A stretch of 64,000 nt of DNA from NCBI GenBank assembly GCA_944381435.1, contig CALWLD010000007.1, forward strand, positions 1 through 64,000, given 5' to 3'. Under the pieces are notes generated by a model. It did no database searches and was not told the origin of the DNA. It saw nothing but the letters and a program-made list of their open reading frames with translations. Position numbers and translations under genes: made by a program. This stretch comes from an uncultured Clostridia bacterium (GTDB lineage: Bacteria; Bacillota; Clostridia; Lachnospirales; CAG-274). This document shows positions 1 to 8,260 of this stretch, piece by piece (positions within the stretch are counted from its first letter, which is position 1; each line of letters opens with the position of its first letter).

Positions 1-50
1 CTATGATAGTTTAATTCTACCACAGGAGGTCTCTTTTTTCTATTGTCCAT
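1..50 (-). CDS. possible 5' end of a gene running off the left edge
   Basis: An ATG at 50 on the minus strand opens a frame that stays open to base 1, giving a basic, proline-containing start (MDNRKKRPPVVELNY). No clear ribosome binding site lies just upstream, and only 16 codons are visible. It would be the next gene downstream of spoVG. It could equally be chance, and no function can be given. Confidence 0.25.
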   Translation of the reverse strand, partial: MDNRKKRPPVVELNYH

Positions 51-87
51 TTTTTACGGACTTGTTCAAAAGTCTTCCCCCTTTATT

Positions 88-146
88 TATTAATTACAAT
101 TAAGTATTACCTGTTTTTGAACACAAAGTGTTAAAAAAATTGATTA
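88..146. repeat. hairpin repeat family 2, copy 1
   Basis: An ATTAATTACAATTAAG box is followed by ACCTGTTTTTGA, a stem AACAC-AAA-GTGTT, and an A-rich exit ending in ATTGA. The same arrangement recurs near 2791, 10957 and 26783, each time beside a gene 3' end. Here it lies just beyond the spoVG stop codon. The 3' arm ends in A residues on both strands, so it is not a normal U-tailed terminator. Confidence 0.6.
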
Positions 147-150
147 CTTA

Positions 151-444
151 TTATTCTGTAACAGCACTTTCTTTCATAGATTCATCTTCTAAAAGAGCTT
201 GTTCATATTTTGCTAAAACAGCATTTTGTAAAGCTTCCCTAGAAGCAGAATTAATAGGGTGTGCTATATCTCTATATTCTCCACTATTAGTTTTTCTGCT
301 AGGCATAGCTATAAATAAGCCGTTTTCACCTTCTATTACTTTTATATCGTGTACAACAAATGCATTGTCAATAGTAATAGAAACAATAGCTTTCATTTTT
401 CCCTCTTGGTTAACTTTTCTAACTCTAACGTCTGTAATATTCAT
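151..444 (-). CDS. spoVG: septation/sporulation regulator SpoVG
   Basis: This 97-residue protein begins [19 protein letters not shown] and contains the conserved [11 protein letters not shown] and FIAMPSRK segments of SpoVG. The family is a small RNA- or DNA-binding regulator that affects asymmetric septation, capsule and stress genes in Firmicutes. The length is normal for the family, and the start follows a strong AGGAGGAG site. In many Firmicutes spoVG sits beside glmU and prs; here those genes are about 39 kb away. A repeat-family-2 hairpin lies directly past the stop codon. Confidence 0.97.
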   Translation of the reverse strand: MNITDVRVRKVNQEGKMKAIVSITIDNAFVVHDIKVIEGENGLFIAMPSRKTNSGEYRDIAHPINSASREALQNAVLAKYEQALLEDESMKESAVTE

Positions 445-854
445 AGATAAATCTCCTCCTATAAAGTAGAATTCTAAATCATATAGGCTTCCACTTTATA
501 CCTAAAAATTATGTAATTATTTGGGTATTAAAAAAATTAAGCAAAACCTATAAGTTGATAACTACATTATATAACTTTTTTATATAAAAATCAATATTTT
601 TTTTATTTTTTTATACTTTTTTATGCTATATTTAATATTTTTTATTTATAGGTTGTTTATTTCTTATAAATATTTACTTATAATATAGATTTATAATATT
701 ATTTTATACAATACATTTTTTTTAATACAATTTGATAAAAATCATATTTTTAGATAATATTATATTTTAAATAATTATTTAAAACAATATTGATAAAATA
801 TATTTATATATATATAATATAATTATATTTTGTTTGTAGTTAGGAGATTTTATT
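445..854. other. AT-rich divergent intergenic region spoVG / murC
   Basis: This roughly 400-base gap separates divergently transcribed spoVG and murC. It is almost pure A+T from about 560 to 830. The spoVG (minus) and murC (plus) ribosome binding sites lie at its edges. I found no convincing consensus promoter, RNA motif or open frame, although both promoters must lie here. A sigma-H promoter for spoVG would be expected from B. subtilis, but I could not place one. Confidence 0.5.
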
Positions 855-2234
855 ATGCACATTAAAAATATTTTTCCTTATAAAAAATTATATTTTATAG
901 GTATAGGTGGAGTTAGTATGTCTGGGCTTTGCGAAATACTCCTTGCAGAAGGTGGATATACCTTGCTAGGCTCTGATAACAATAAATCTAACCTTGTGGA
1001 TAACCTTATAAAAAAAGGCGTTACTGTTTATATAGGACAAAAAAAGGAAAATATAACCGAAGATATAGATTTAGTTATATACACTGCTGCTATTAAAGAA
1101 GATAACGAAGAATTTATAAGAGCTAAAGAGCTTGGCCTTAAAATGCTTGAGCGTTCTAGCTTTTTAGGTGAACTTATGAAAGCCTATAAATATCCTCTTT
1201 GTATAGCAGGTACTCACGGAAAAACAACAACTTCTTCTATGGTATCTGAAGTTTTCTTACAAGCTAAAAAAGAGCCTACCATATCTATAGGTGGTATTTT
1301 ATCCTCTATTAATAGCAACTTTATGGTTGGTAAAAAAGATTACCTTGTTTTAGAAACTTGCGAATATTGCGATACATTTTTAAAATTTAACCCTCATTCT
1401 GCAATTATCTTAAACATAGATGAAGACCATTTAGATTATTTTAAAGATTTAAACCAAATTTATGATAGCTTTAGAAACTTTGCAAAGCTTGTAAAAGAAG
1501 ATGCTTGCCTTGTTATAAACAGGGATATTAAAGACTATGAAAAAATAACAAAAGATTTAAAAACAACTGTTATTACCTATGGTAGTAATGAAAAAAGTAT
1601 GTGGCAAGCTAAAAATATTACATTTAATGACCTTGGCTATGCAAGCTACGATGCTTATTATAACAATGATTTTATGTATAGCATAAACCTAAATGTTGTA
1701 GGGCTTCATAACGTTTATAACTCTTTATCTGTATGTGCTTTAGCTCATTTTTATAACATAAATAAAGAAGATATAGAAAAAGGGCTTAATAATTTTAAAG
1801 GCACTCACAGACGTTTTCAATACAAAGGTTCATTTAACAATGTTAAAGTTATAGACGATTATGCCCATCACCCAACAGAAATTTTAGCAACCATACAATC
1901 GGCAAAAGCACAAAATATAAATAACCTTTGGTGCGTTTTCCAACCTCATACTTACACAAGAACAAAAGCTCTTTTAGATGATTTTGCAAAAGCTCTTGTT
2001 AATGCAGATAAAATATTAATAACTGATATATATTCTGCAAGAGAAAAAGATACAGGGGAAATACACGCTAAAGACTTGGTTAATAAAATAAAAGAGCTGG
2101 GAAAAGATGCTATCTATATAGAAAGCTTTGAATGTGGAAAAGATTATCTTGAAAAAAATTGTCAACAAAACGATATGTTGATAACTATGGGTGCTGGAAA
2201 CATTAATTTACTAGGAGAAATGTTATTAACTTAA
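855..2234 (+). CDS. murC: UDP-N-acetylmuramate--L-alanine ligase MurC
   Basis: MurC adds L-alanine to UDP-MurNAc, the first amino acid step of peptidoglycan stem-peptide synthesis in the cytoplasm. The 459-residue protein has the N-terminal GIGGVSMSG nucleotide-sugar-binding loop (about residues 16-24), the ATP loop GTHGKTT (119-125), the HRRFQYKG segment and the C-terminal DDYAHHPTEI motif, all typical of MurC. TAGGAGA precedes the ATG. It appears monocistronic, with a strong terminator at 2323-2370. The length is normal. Confidence 0.98.
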   Translation: MHIKNIFPYKKLYFIGIGGVSMSGLCEILLAEGGYTLLGSDNNKSNLVDNLIKKGVTVYIGQKKENITEDIDLVIYTAAIKEDNEEFIRAKELGLKMLERSSFLGELMKAYKYPLCIAGTHGKTTTSSMVSEVFLQAKKEPTISIGGILSSINSNFMVGKKDYLVLETCEYCDTFLKFNPHSAIILNIDEDHLDYFKDLNQIYDSFRNFAKLVKEDACLVINRDIKDYEKITKDLKTTVITYGSNEKSMWQAKNITFNDLGYASYDAYYNNDFMYSINLNVVGLHNVYNSLSVCALAHFYNINKEDIEKGLNNFKGTHRRFQYKGSFNNVKVIDDYAHHPTEILATIQSAKAQNINNLWCVFQPHTYTRTKALLDDFAKALVNADKILITDIYSAREKDTGEIHAKDLVNKIKELGKDAIYIESFECGKDYLEKNCQQNDMLITMGAGNINLLGEMLLT

Positions 2235-2258
2235 AAGTTTTGCACATTATTAACATTT

Positions 2259-2267
2259 TTATCCACA
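2259..2267 (+). promoter_or_regulatory. isolated consensus DnaA box
   Basis: TTATCCACA, a perfect DnaA box, lies 25 bases beyond the murC stop, inside a run of TTAACATT-like sequence resembling the oriC flanks. It is far from dnaA (about 35 kb), so it could be a DnaA-titrating or regulatory site, or chance. Confidence 0.4.
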
Positions 2268-2322
2268 ATTTTTATTAACATTATCTTTTTAAAACGAACG
2301 TTTGTTTGTTTAATTTTATATA

Positions 2323-2370
2323 AAAAAACAAGCTAAAACCCTTGAAAATCAAGGGTTTTTTGCTTGCTTT
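2323..2370 (+). terminator. murC terminator
   Basis: The stem AAAACCCTTGA-AAA-TCAAGGGTTTT (2335-2359) is extended outward by CAAGC/GCTTG pairing and followed by T-rich sequence. It lies 100 bases past murC and is a typical intrinsic terminator. Confidence 0.8.
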
Positions 2371-2437
2371 ATTTTATGTTTTTAACCTTTGTTTAAAAAA
2401 TTATATCTTTATTAAAAGTTTTCAACATATATGTGTA

Positions 2438-2686
2438 TTATTTGTTGATAAGTGCTTCTTTTAAAGCTTGTGCTAGCTGGTCTGGACAAGATGTTTCTTT
2501 GCTATGGCAAGTTAGCCCTTCTAATTTTTTTATAACATCTTCTGCTTTTAAACCTTCTACAAGGCTTGCTATGCCTTTTAAATTGCCATTGCAACCACCG
2601 TTAAATTTTACATTTTTTACAATGTCTCCATCTAGCTCAAATTCTATATTTTTTGCACAAACGCCTTTTGTATTAAAATTATTCAT
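2438..2686 (-). CDS. TSCPD domain protein (TIGR03905-like)
   Basis: This 82-residue protein has the signature of the small TSCPD family: GVCAKNIEFELDGD near the N-terminus, FNGGCNGNLKGI, LEGLTC and the C-terminal SCPDQLAQAL. The cysteines at the GVC, GGC, LTC and SCPD positions suggest metal binding or a redox centre. The domain also occurs at the C-terminus of some class II ribonucleotide reductases, but the role of the stand-alone form is not settled. A good AAGGAG site precedes the start. It is flanked by convergent murC and tandem PBP genes. Confidence 0.85.
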   Translation of the reverse strand: MNNFNTKGVCAKNIEFELDGDIVKNVKFNGGCNGNLKGIASLVEGLKAEDVIKKLEGLTCHSKETSCPDQLAQALKEALINK

Positions 2687-2727
2687 AAATATCTCCTTTT
2701 AATTAATTACAGTTAAGGTATGGCTTA

Positions 2728-2782
2728 ATTTATTTAATTAAAATTTATATACGGTTTTTTGTATTAAATTTTAATTAAATAA
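2728..2782. repeat. long AT-only inverted repeat
   Basis: A run AATTTATTTAATTAAAATTT is followed about 17 bases later by its exact complement. It lies between the TSCPD gene and the family-2 hairpin at 2791. It could form a long stem but carries no U-tract, and its role is unknown. Confidence 0.5.
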
Positions 2783-2830
2783 ATTTTAGGAATACCTGTT
2801 TTTGAACACAAAGTGTTCAAAAAATTGACT
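2783..2830. repeat. hairpin repeat family 2, copy 2
   Basis: The best-preserved copy: GGAATACCTGTTTTTGA leads into the stem GAACAC-AAA-GTGTTC and exits through AAAAAATTGA. It ends a few bases before the stop codon of the penicillin-binding protein gene. The flanking words are identical in the inverted copy near 26783. Confidence 0.65.
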
Positions 2831-2837
2831 TTGTATT

Positions 2838-5822
2838 TTAAGGTGTATCAAACACAGGCTCTCCTATGGTTTCTTCTTGTGTAGGAGGCTGTGTGGTTTG
2901 CTCTGCTGTTGTAGCTTGGCTTGTTTGCTCCTCTGGAACAGAAGGAACTACATTGCCTATTTCCTCTGGGAATGTTGTTGTTTGTGTTGTATTATCTGTT
3001 GGTTTGTTATTTTGTGTTGGACTTTCTGGAACTATTACAACAGTTTCATCTTCTATTATGTCTGTTATATCTCCTTCGTTTGTTTCTTCTGTAGATAAAT
3101 CTTCTTCTAATATATCACCTTCTAAATGGAAATCACAAATTTCTGTAGGAACAGGATTTTCTTCGTTAAAATCAAATAAAGATTTTATCTCAATACTTTC
3201 TTCTGGGCAAAAATCTCCTGCTAGCTTACCGCTATCTTTACATATGGATACCACCTGATGTTTTTCACAAGCCTCTTTAGGCTCTGTACCTTTTAAAAAC
3301 ATATCTACAATAACTCTGTTACCTCTTGGGTCTTTTTTACAATCATCTGTAGCTATAAGCCCACTGTCTAAACAGATAGAAACATCAACGATATTATTTG
3401 GTCTTGGTCCAAAATCTGCCTTTGGTAAGTCTTGGTGTATTTTTTCCATAACATCTCGCCATATGTTAAGGTGGAACCTATCGTTAGGTATAACGCGTTT
3501 TCCGCCTACACTTGCCATCATATTAGGCACAGTATCATCGTATCTATCGTATCCAAACCATATACCTGCTACATAATAAGGTGTATAACCTACAAAAGTT
3601 AAATCTTTTGTTTCTTGTGTTGTACCTGTTTTACCTGCTATAGGCATAGATATGTTTTTAAACTTAGCAGCTGTACCTGTACCTTTTGTAACAACACCTT
3701 CCATCATATCTGTTAGCATATAGGCTGTTGTTTCTTTAATAACTTGTTTTGCTTCTCTTGTTGTAGCATCTAATATAACGTTGCCATCGTGGTCTAAAAC
3801 TTTTGTGTAAAGCTTAGGCTCTATATATTTACCACCGTTTGCAATAGCTGCATATGCTGCTGTAACCTCCATTTGTGTTACACCATAAGTTATACCGCCT
3901 AAAGCTGTTGATAAATGGTTATCGTTTTCAAGGGTTGTAAATCCAAAGTTTAATAAATATTGGTAAGCAACATCTACACCTACCATATCCATAGCCTTAA
4001 CTGCTAAGATGTTCATAGATTGCTCTATACCTTCACGTACTGTAGAAGGTCCTCTATAACTTTCTCCATACCAGTTTTTAGGGCTATATTTACCTATTGT
4101 TATAGGCTCATCTACTAAAACGCTACCTGGCATTAAAACATCTGTATCTATAGCTGGGGCATATGCTGCTAACACTTTAAATACAGAACCTGGTTGCCTT
4201 TTAGAATCTGTAGCTCTGTTAAAGCCTCTGTTAACTGTTTTTTCGCCTCTTCCACCTGTTAAAGCAGTTACATTACCTGTTTTATAATCCATTATAACCA
4301 TAGATGCTTGAGGCTGTGTAGAAAAGCTTGCTCTATCTGCTACTATTTTTTGGTTGGCACCTAGGCTTTGCTCTATCTCTGCCTTTTTGTTGGCAACAAA
4401 GGCCTCTCCATCTTCTTTTGTTTTTACAAACTGTCTGTAATCTTTATGCTCTTGCTTACCTGTTGTTGTATCTTCTATAGAAACTGTGTATGTTACATCA
4501 TATTTATAAACAACGTTTGGGAAAAGCTCATCGTTTGCAAAAGAGCTATCCAATATATTTTGCATATTTGTATCTTTTGTGGAATATATTTGAAGCCCTC
4601 CGTTATATATAAGGTTATCTGCTTGTACTTTGCTTATGTTATGCTCTTTTTGCAAGTCTTCTGATACCTGCTCAAATAAGGAATCTTCAAAATAACCGTG
4701 TATAACGTTACCTTCCACCTTTTTCTGTGCATTACCATCTGATACCTTTGAATAAATATCTTCTGCTAAAGCCTCATCATATTGAGCTTTTGTAATCATA
4801 CCTTGCTCTAACATATGATTTAATATTTTTTCTACCCTTTTTCTGTTATTTTCTGGTTGCGTACGAGGAGAATATAAAGAAGGGTTATTTGTTATAGCTG
4901 CTATACAAGCACTTTCTGCTAAGGTTAAATCTTTAGCATCTTTGTTAAAATATCCAAGAGCTGCCGCTTGCACCCCGTTATATCCGTGGCCTAATGCTAT
5001 TGTGTTAAGATATAGCTCTAGTATATATTGTTTTGCTTGTCTTTTGCTTCCAAATTTTTCTTCTAAATTTTTTTCATACATAACAGCTAAATACTGTTCT
5101 TGTATTTTTGTTTCTATTGTGTTTCTAGTTACCTTCGTTACGTTATTTTTAATAAGCTGTTGGGTGATGGTGCTAGCACCTTGTAAACCAGATGAACCTG
5201 TTAGCTTATTTTTAATGGTTGTATATCCTGCTCTTAATATACCTTTTATGTCTATCCCAAAATGGTCATAAAATCTTTCATCTTCTACAGATACTATAGC
5301 ATTTTGCAAATCTATAGATATTTCATCTAGGGTTACATATTCCCTGTTTTCCTTACCGTGAAAACGGTCTATCTCTTTGCCGTCTTTATCATATACTATA
5401 GATGTATATACATTAGGCTCTACAGATATTAAATCTAAGTTAGGAGAGTTTTGTATTATCCTAACAAAAATACCAGCACCTATACCACCTATTGTAGCTA
5501 TAACTATTATCATAGTTAATATAAAGCCTAGGCAAGTTCTTCTAAACCTTTTCTTTTTATTTTTCTTCTTTTTATTATTTGTTTTTTTATTAGGTGTAGA
5601 TGAGTTATTAGATTTTATGTTTTTATCTTGCTTTGTATTGCCTTTTGGTGAATTAGCTGTGTTTTTAGGGTTAGCTCTGCTAGGCATACTATCTCTGTTT
5701 GTAGAGCTAGCTCTGTTATTTCTTAATCTATCATCATCTAATCTAACTGGCCTGCTGTTAGTTGCTCGCGGGCCTTTAACGTTTTGTTGCTGTTTTCTTT
5801 GATTATCTTTTTGTTCACTCAT
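2838..5822 (-). CDS. class A penicillin-binding protein (PBP1A-like)
   Basis: A bifunctional peptidoglycan glycosyltransferase/transpeptidase anchored in the membrane. The first ~95 residues are polar, Asn/Lys-rich and cytoplasmic, followed by one membrane segment (CLGFILTMIIVIATIGGIGAG). The GT51 domain has the catalytic EDERFYDHFG motif and GASTITQQLIKN. The transpeptidase has SVFK (nucleophile Ser), SMN and KTGTT. A ~100-residue Thr/Pro/Glu-rich tail follows, perhaps wall-associated. At 994 residues it is long because of the two tails. It is divergent from yunB and starts after AAGGAG. It could supply the sporulation or the vegetative class A enzyme. Confidence 0.96.
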   Translation of the reverse strand: MSEQKDNQRKQQQNVKGPRATNSRPVRLDDDRLRNNRASSTNRDSMPSRANPKNTANSPKGNTKQDKNIKSNNSSTPNKKTNNKKKKNKKKRFRRTCLGFILTMIIVIATIGGIGAGIFVRIIQNSPNLDLISVEPNVYTSIVYDKDGKEIDRFHGKENREYVTLDEISIDLQNAIVSVEDERFYDHFGIDIKGILRAGYTTIKNKLTGSSGLQGASTITQQLIKNNVTKVTRNTIETKIQEQYLAVMYEKNLEEKFGSKRQAKQYILELYLNTIALGHGYNGVQAAALGYFNKDAKDLTLAESACIAAITNNPSLYSPRTQPENNRKRVEKILNHMLEQGMITKAQYDEALAEDIYSKVSDGNAQKKVEGNVIHGYFEDSLFEQVSEDLQKEHNISKVQADNLIYNGGLQIYSTKDTNMQNILDSSFANDELFPNVVYKYDVTYTVSIEDTTTGKQEHKDYRQFVKTKEDGEAFVANKKAEIEQSLGANQKIVADRASFSTQPQASMVIMDYKTGNVTALTGGRGEKTVNRGFNRATDSKRQPGSVFKVLAAYAPAIDTDVLMPGSVLVDEPITIGKYSPKNWYGESYRGPSTVREGIEQSMNILAVKAMDMVGVDVAYQYLLNFGFTTLENDNHLSTALGGITYGVTQMEVTAAYAAIANGGKYIEPKLYTKVLDHDGNVILDATTREAKQVIKETTAYMLTDMMEGVVTKGTGTAAKFKNISMPIAGKTGTTQETKDLTFVGYTPYYVAGIWFGYDRYDDTVPNMMASVGGKRVIPNDRFHLNIWRDVMEKIHQDLPKADFGPRPNNIVDVSICLDSGLIATDDCKKDPRGNRVIVDMFLKGTEPKEACEKHQVVSICKDSGKLAGDFCPEESIEIKSLFDFNEENPVPTEICDFHLEGDILEEDLSTEETNEGDITDIIEDETVVIVPESPTQNNKPTDNTTQTTTFPEEIGNVVPSVPEEQTSQATTAEQTTQPPTQEETIGEPVFDTP

Positions 5823-5949
5823 TAAATCTACTCCTTTTCAGCATATATTATAACAAATTTTAATAAATTAATAAAGTAAAAAATAAATTTTTAAAAATAT
5901 TGTAACAAATTAGTTATAATATTTTTACATAACGTAAAGGTGGTATAAA

Positions 5950-6603
5950 ATGTTTCATAAAAGGAAAAAAAAGAAGTCTTTAAGGCTACCCTTTATAAGT
6001 ATTATTGTTTTAGGTGTTTTTATTTTGTTTTTATATTTATTTATCGTACAATTTGAAAATGAAGTTTTGCCAACTGCTATAAAAATTAGCCAAAAATATG
6101 CAACAAATATAGTTAGCGATGAAATAAACAAAAGTGTTAATAAGGTTATTAGCGATTTAAACCTACAGTCTAGCGATTTTTTCACAAAAACGTTAGATAA
6201 AGAAAGTAATAAGTCTTATTTAGATGTAGATACTATATTAATAAATAACGTTTGTACCAGTGTATCTTATGAGCTTTCTAAAAACTTAAGAAATATTAAA
6301 GATACAAAAATAGAGCTACCTATAGGTATATTTTCTGGCTTTAGTGCCTTATCAGAGCTTGGTCCATCTTTTAACGTATATTTAAGCTCTATAGGCGATG
6401 CTACGGTAGATTATGAAACTAGCTTTCAATCTGTAGGTATAAACCAGATAAACTTTCAGATATACTTAAATATTAACTGTAGCGTTAGCATAATAAACCC
6501 AATGTATAAAAAAGATATTAATATATCCAGAAAGCTAATGCTTGTAAACACTGTATTTGATGGGGAAGTACCTAATACATATTTAAACACAAGTATTGAC
6601 TAA
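5950..6603 (+). CDS. yunB: sporulation protein YunB
   Basis: This 217-residue protein has a basic N-terminus, one membrane segment (about residues 15-36) and the YunB-family core, including PIGIFSG and the conserved segments around it. In B. subtilis yunB belongs to the mother-cell sigma-E regulon and is needed for efficient sporulation; its biochemical role is unknown. AAAGGTGG precedes the ATG. It is divergent from the PBP gene and lies just upstream of yajC with its own AGGAG site. Confidence 0.85.
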   Translation: MFHKRKKKKSLRLPFISIIVLGVFILFLYLFIVQFENEVLPTAIKISQKYATNIVSDEINKSVNKVISDLNLQSSDFFTKTLDKESNKSYLDVDTILINNVCTSVSYELSKNLRNIKDTKIELPIGIFSGFSALSELGPSFNVYLSSIGDATVDYETSFQSVGINQINFQIYLNINCSVSIINPMYKKDINISRKLMLVNTVFDGEVPNTYLNTSID

Positions 6604-6663
6604 ATTTTTATATTATTATATAATTATCCTGTTGTAAAATTTTAATTTATAGGAGATGTTAAT

Positions 6664-7062
6664 ATGAACATATCATTATTAAACACTGTTATACAAGGTG
6701 GTTCTCAAGCTGCTACTCAATCTGGCACAGAAATTAGTAGCTCTGCTCAAGCATCTAGCAGTTTAGGCTTTTTTGCTACATTACCTGGTATAATAATTTA
6801 CATTTTATTTATCGTTTTAATATTCTATTTTATAGGTATTAGACCACAGAAAAAAAGAGAAAAGAAAATGGTAGAGCTTCAATCTGAAATAAAAATAGGC
6901 GATTGGGTTTTATTAGATAGCGGTATATATGGTAAAGTTACAGACATTGCAGACCAAGTTTTCATAATAGAATTTGGAACAAACAAAGGTGTTTTGATAC
7001 CTGTTTTAAAACAAAGGGTTGTTTCTAAAGGTGAACCTAACCTTACTAGCACTTCAAAATAG
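6664..7062 (+). CDS. yajC: preprotein translocase accessory subunit YajC
   Basis: YajC is a single-pass membrane protein associated with the SecDF-SecYEG translocase. The 132-residue protein has a short Ser/Gln-rich N-terminus, a membrane segment (about residues 38-59), the hallmark FIGIRPQKKREKKM, and a small beta domain with GDWVLLDSGIYGKV. AGGAGATG precedes the start. secD and secF are not adjacent. The N-terminal extension is slightly longer than usual. A strong terminator follows. Confidence 0.95.
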   Translation: MNISLLNTVIQGGSQAATQSGTEISSSAQASSSLGFFATLPGIIIYILFIVLIFYFIGIRPQKKREKKMVELQSEIKIGDWVLLDSGIYGKVTDIADQVFIIEFGTNKGVLIPVLKQRVVSKGEPNLTSTSK

Positions 7063-7105
7063 AATATTGTATAGTTTTTTTATAGGAATTGTACAAAAAC
7101 TCTAT

Positions 7106-7153
7106 AAAAAAAGTAAGATTTATTAGTTATTAATAATAAATCTTACTTTTTTT
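7106..7153 (+). terminator. yajC terminator
   Basis: The stem AAGTAAGATTTATTA / TAATAAATCTTACTT has A-rich and T-rich outer arms (AAAAAA...TTTTTT). It works on the plus strand for yajC, and on symmetry could also act on the minus strand. Confidence 0.85.
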
Positions 7154-7379
7154 ATATTTTTTTATTGAAAATTTTTAAAATATATTGTATTATTTATTTA
7201 TTATCATTAATTTATTTTATAAATTTAGATAATAAACCTTTATTAAAGACTTAACGTCAAGTTTACCCCTAGTAACAAAGCCTAGCTATCTTTAGCTAGG
7301 CTTAAGAACTATGTTATTTAATTTTTATGTCTTTTTTATAACATTTTGTGTTTGAAAATAGGTATTCTAAATATGTTTC
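7154..7379. other. convergent intergenic region with one hairpin
   Basis: Between the yajC terminator and the minus-strand epimerase gene. It holds a 10-bp perfect stem AAGCCTAGCT/AGCTAGGCTT (7278-7303) and, just past the epimerase stop, a degenerate piece of repeat family 2 (TGTTTGAAAATAGGTATTCTA, about 7347-7368). No open frame is supported. Confidence 0.45.
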
Positions 7380-8249
7380 TTAATTTATACCTATGCTCCA
7401 AGTATTTTCATATTCTTTTTTAGCATCTAAAGCTACAAGGTTATCTTGCTTTTCTATATCTTCTATAATGCCATCTCTAGATGATAAAGATGTCCAAGGT
7501 TCAATACATACAAAATCTACCTCTGTTTTAGGGGTATGCCATATACCTAAATATGTCATATTATCATATTTTACATAAACACTTTTGCTATCTTTATCAG
7601 TTTTTAATGTAACACCTTTTGCCATATTTTCAAATATTAAAGCATCGTCATCAAAAAGGCTATGTTTAAGGTTTAATATTTTGTTATCTTTTAAGCTAAA
7701 TTCTTCTTTACCCCTTATAAGCCCCTTTTCTGTTACCCTTATATTATTTACTATGCAATCGTTATCAAATTGTAAATAATAATCATCAAAGCTTAAGCCT
7801 TTATCAATAGGTGTTATAAACCCTGGGTGGCCTCCTAGCCCAAAATACATTGTTTTTTCATCTTTGTTTACAACTTTAGATGTAATAAAAATTGTGTTTT
7901 CTTTAAGCTCATAAGTTATAAAATAATCAAATAAAAAAGGATAATTTTTAAGGGTATCTTCATTAGATGACATTTTAAAAGTTATTTTTTCATCTTCCTT
8001 TTCTTCTACGCTAAAATCTATATGTCTAGCTAACCCGTGGCTACCCATTTCATAAGTTTGCCCTTTATATATATATTTACCTTCTGTCATTTTACCTACA
8101 TAAGGAAATATATTTGTAGCTTTGTTTTTCCAGCTTTTTTCATCACCTTGCCAAAGGTATTCTATGTTATCTTTTTTTATAGATTGTAGCTCTGCACCTA
8201 ACGTGCTTATTTTTACCGTTAAGTCATTATTTTTAATAATATAATCCAT
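7380..8249 (-). CDS. aldose 1-epimerase family protein (LacX-like)
   Basis: This 289-residue galactose-mutarotase-superfamily protein starts MDYIIKNNDLTVKISTLGAELQSIK. It has the substrate-pocket segments KMTEGKYIYKGQTYEMGSHGLAR, GGHPGF and CIEPWTSL, where His and Glu correspond to the catalytic positions. It should interconvert sugar anomers, or act on a related hexose phosphate; the substrate cannot be read. It lies 12 bases downstream of asnA and is probably co-transcribed with it. Confidence 0.9.
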   Translation of the reverse strand: MDYIIKNNDLTVKISTLGAELQSIKKDNIEYLWQGDEKSWKNKATNIFPYVGKMTEGKYIYKGQTYEMGSHGLARHIDFSVEEKEDEKITFKMSSNEDTLKNYPFLFDYFITYELKENTIFITSKVVNKDEKTMYFGLGGHPGFITPIDKGLSFDDYYLQFDNDCIVNNIRVTEKGLIRGKEEFSLKDNKILNLKHSLFDDDALIFENMAKGVTLKTDKDSKSVYVKYDNMTYLGIWHTPKTEVDFVCIEPWTSLSSRDGIIEDIEKQDNLVALDAKKEYENTWSIGIN

Positions 8250-8260
8250 ATTAACCCCCC

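Noticed and set aside
2866-3258. Plus-strand frame opposite the PBP C-terminus
   Set aside because: It mirrors the low-complexity Thr/Gln/Glu tail of the real minus-strand gene and has no independent support.
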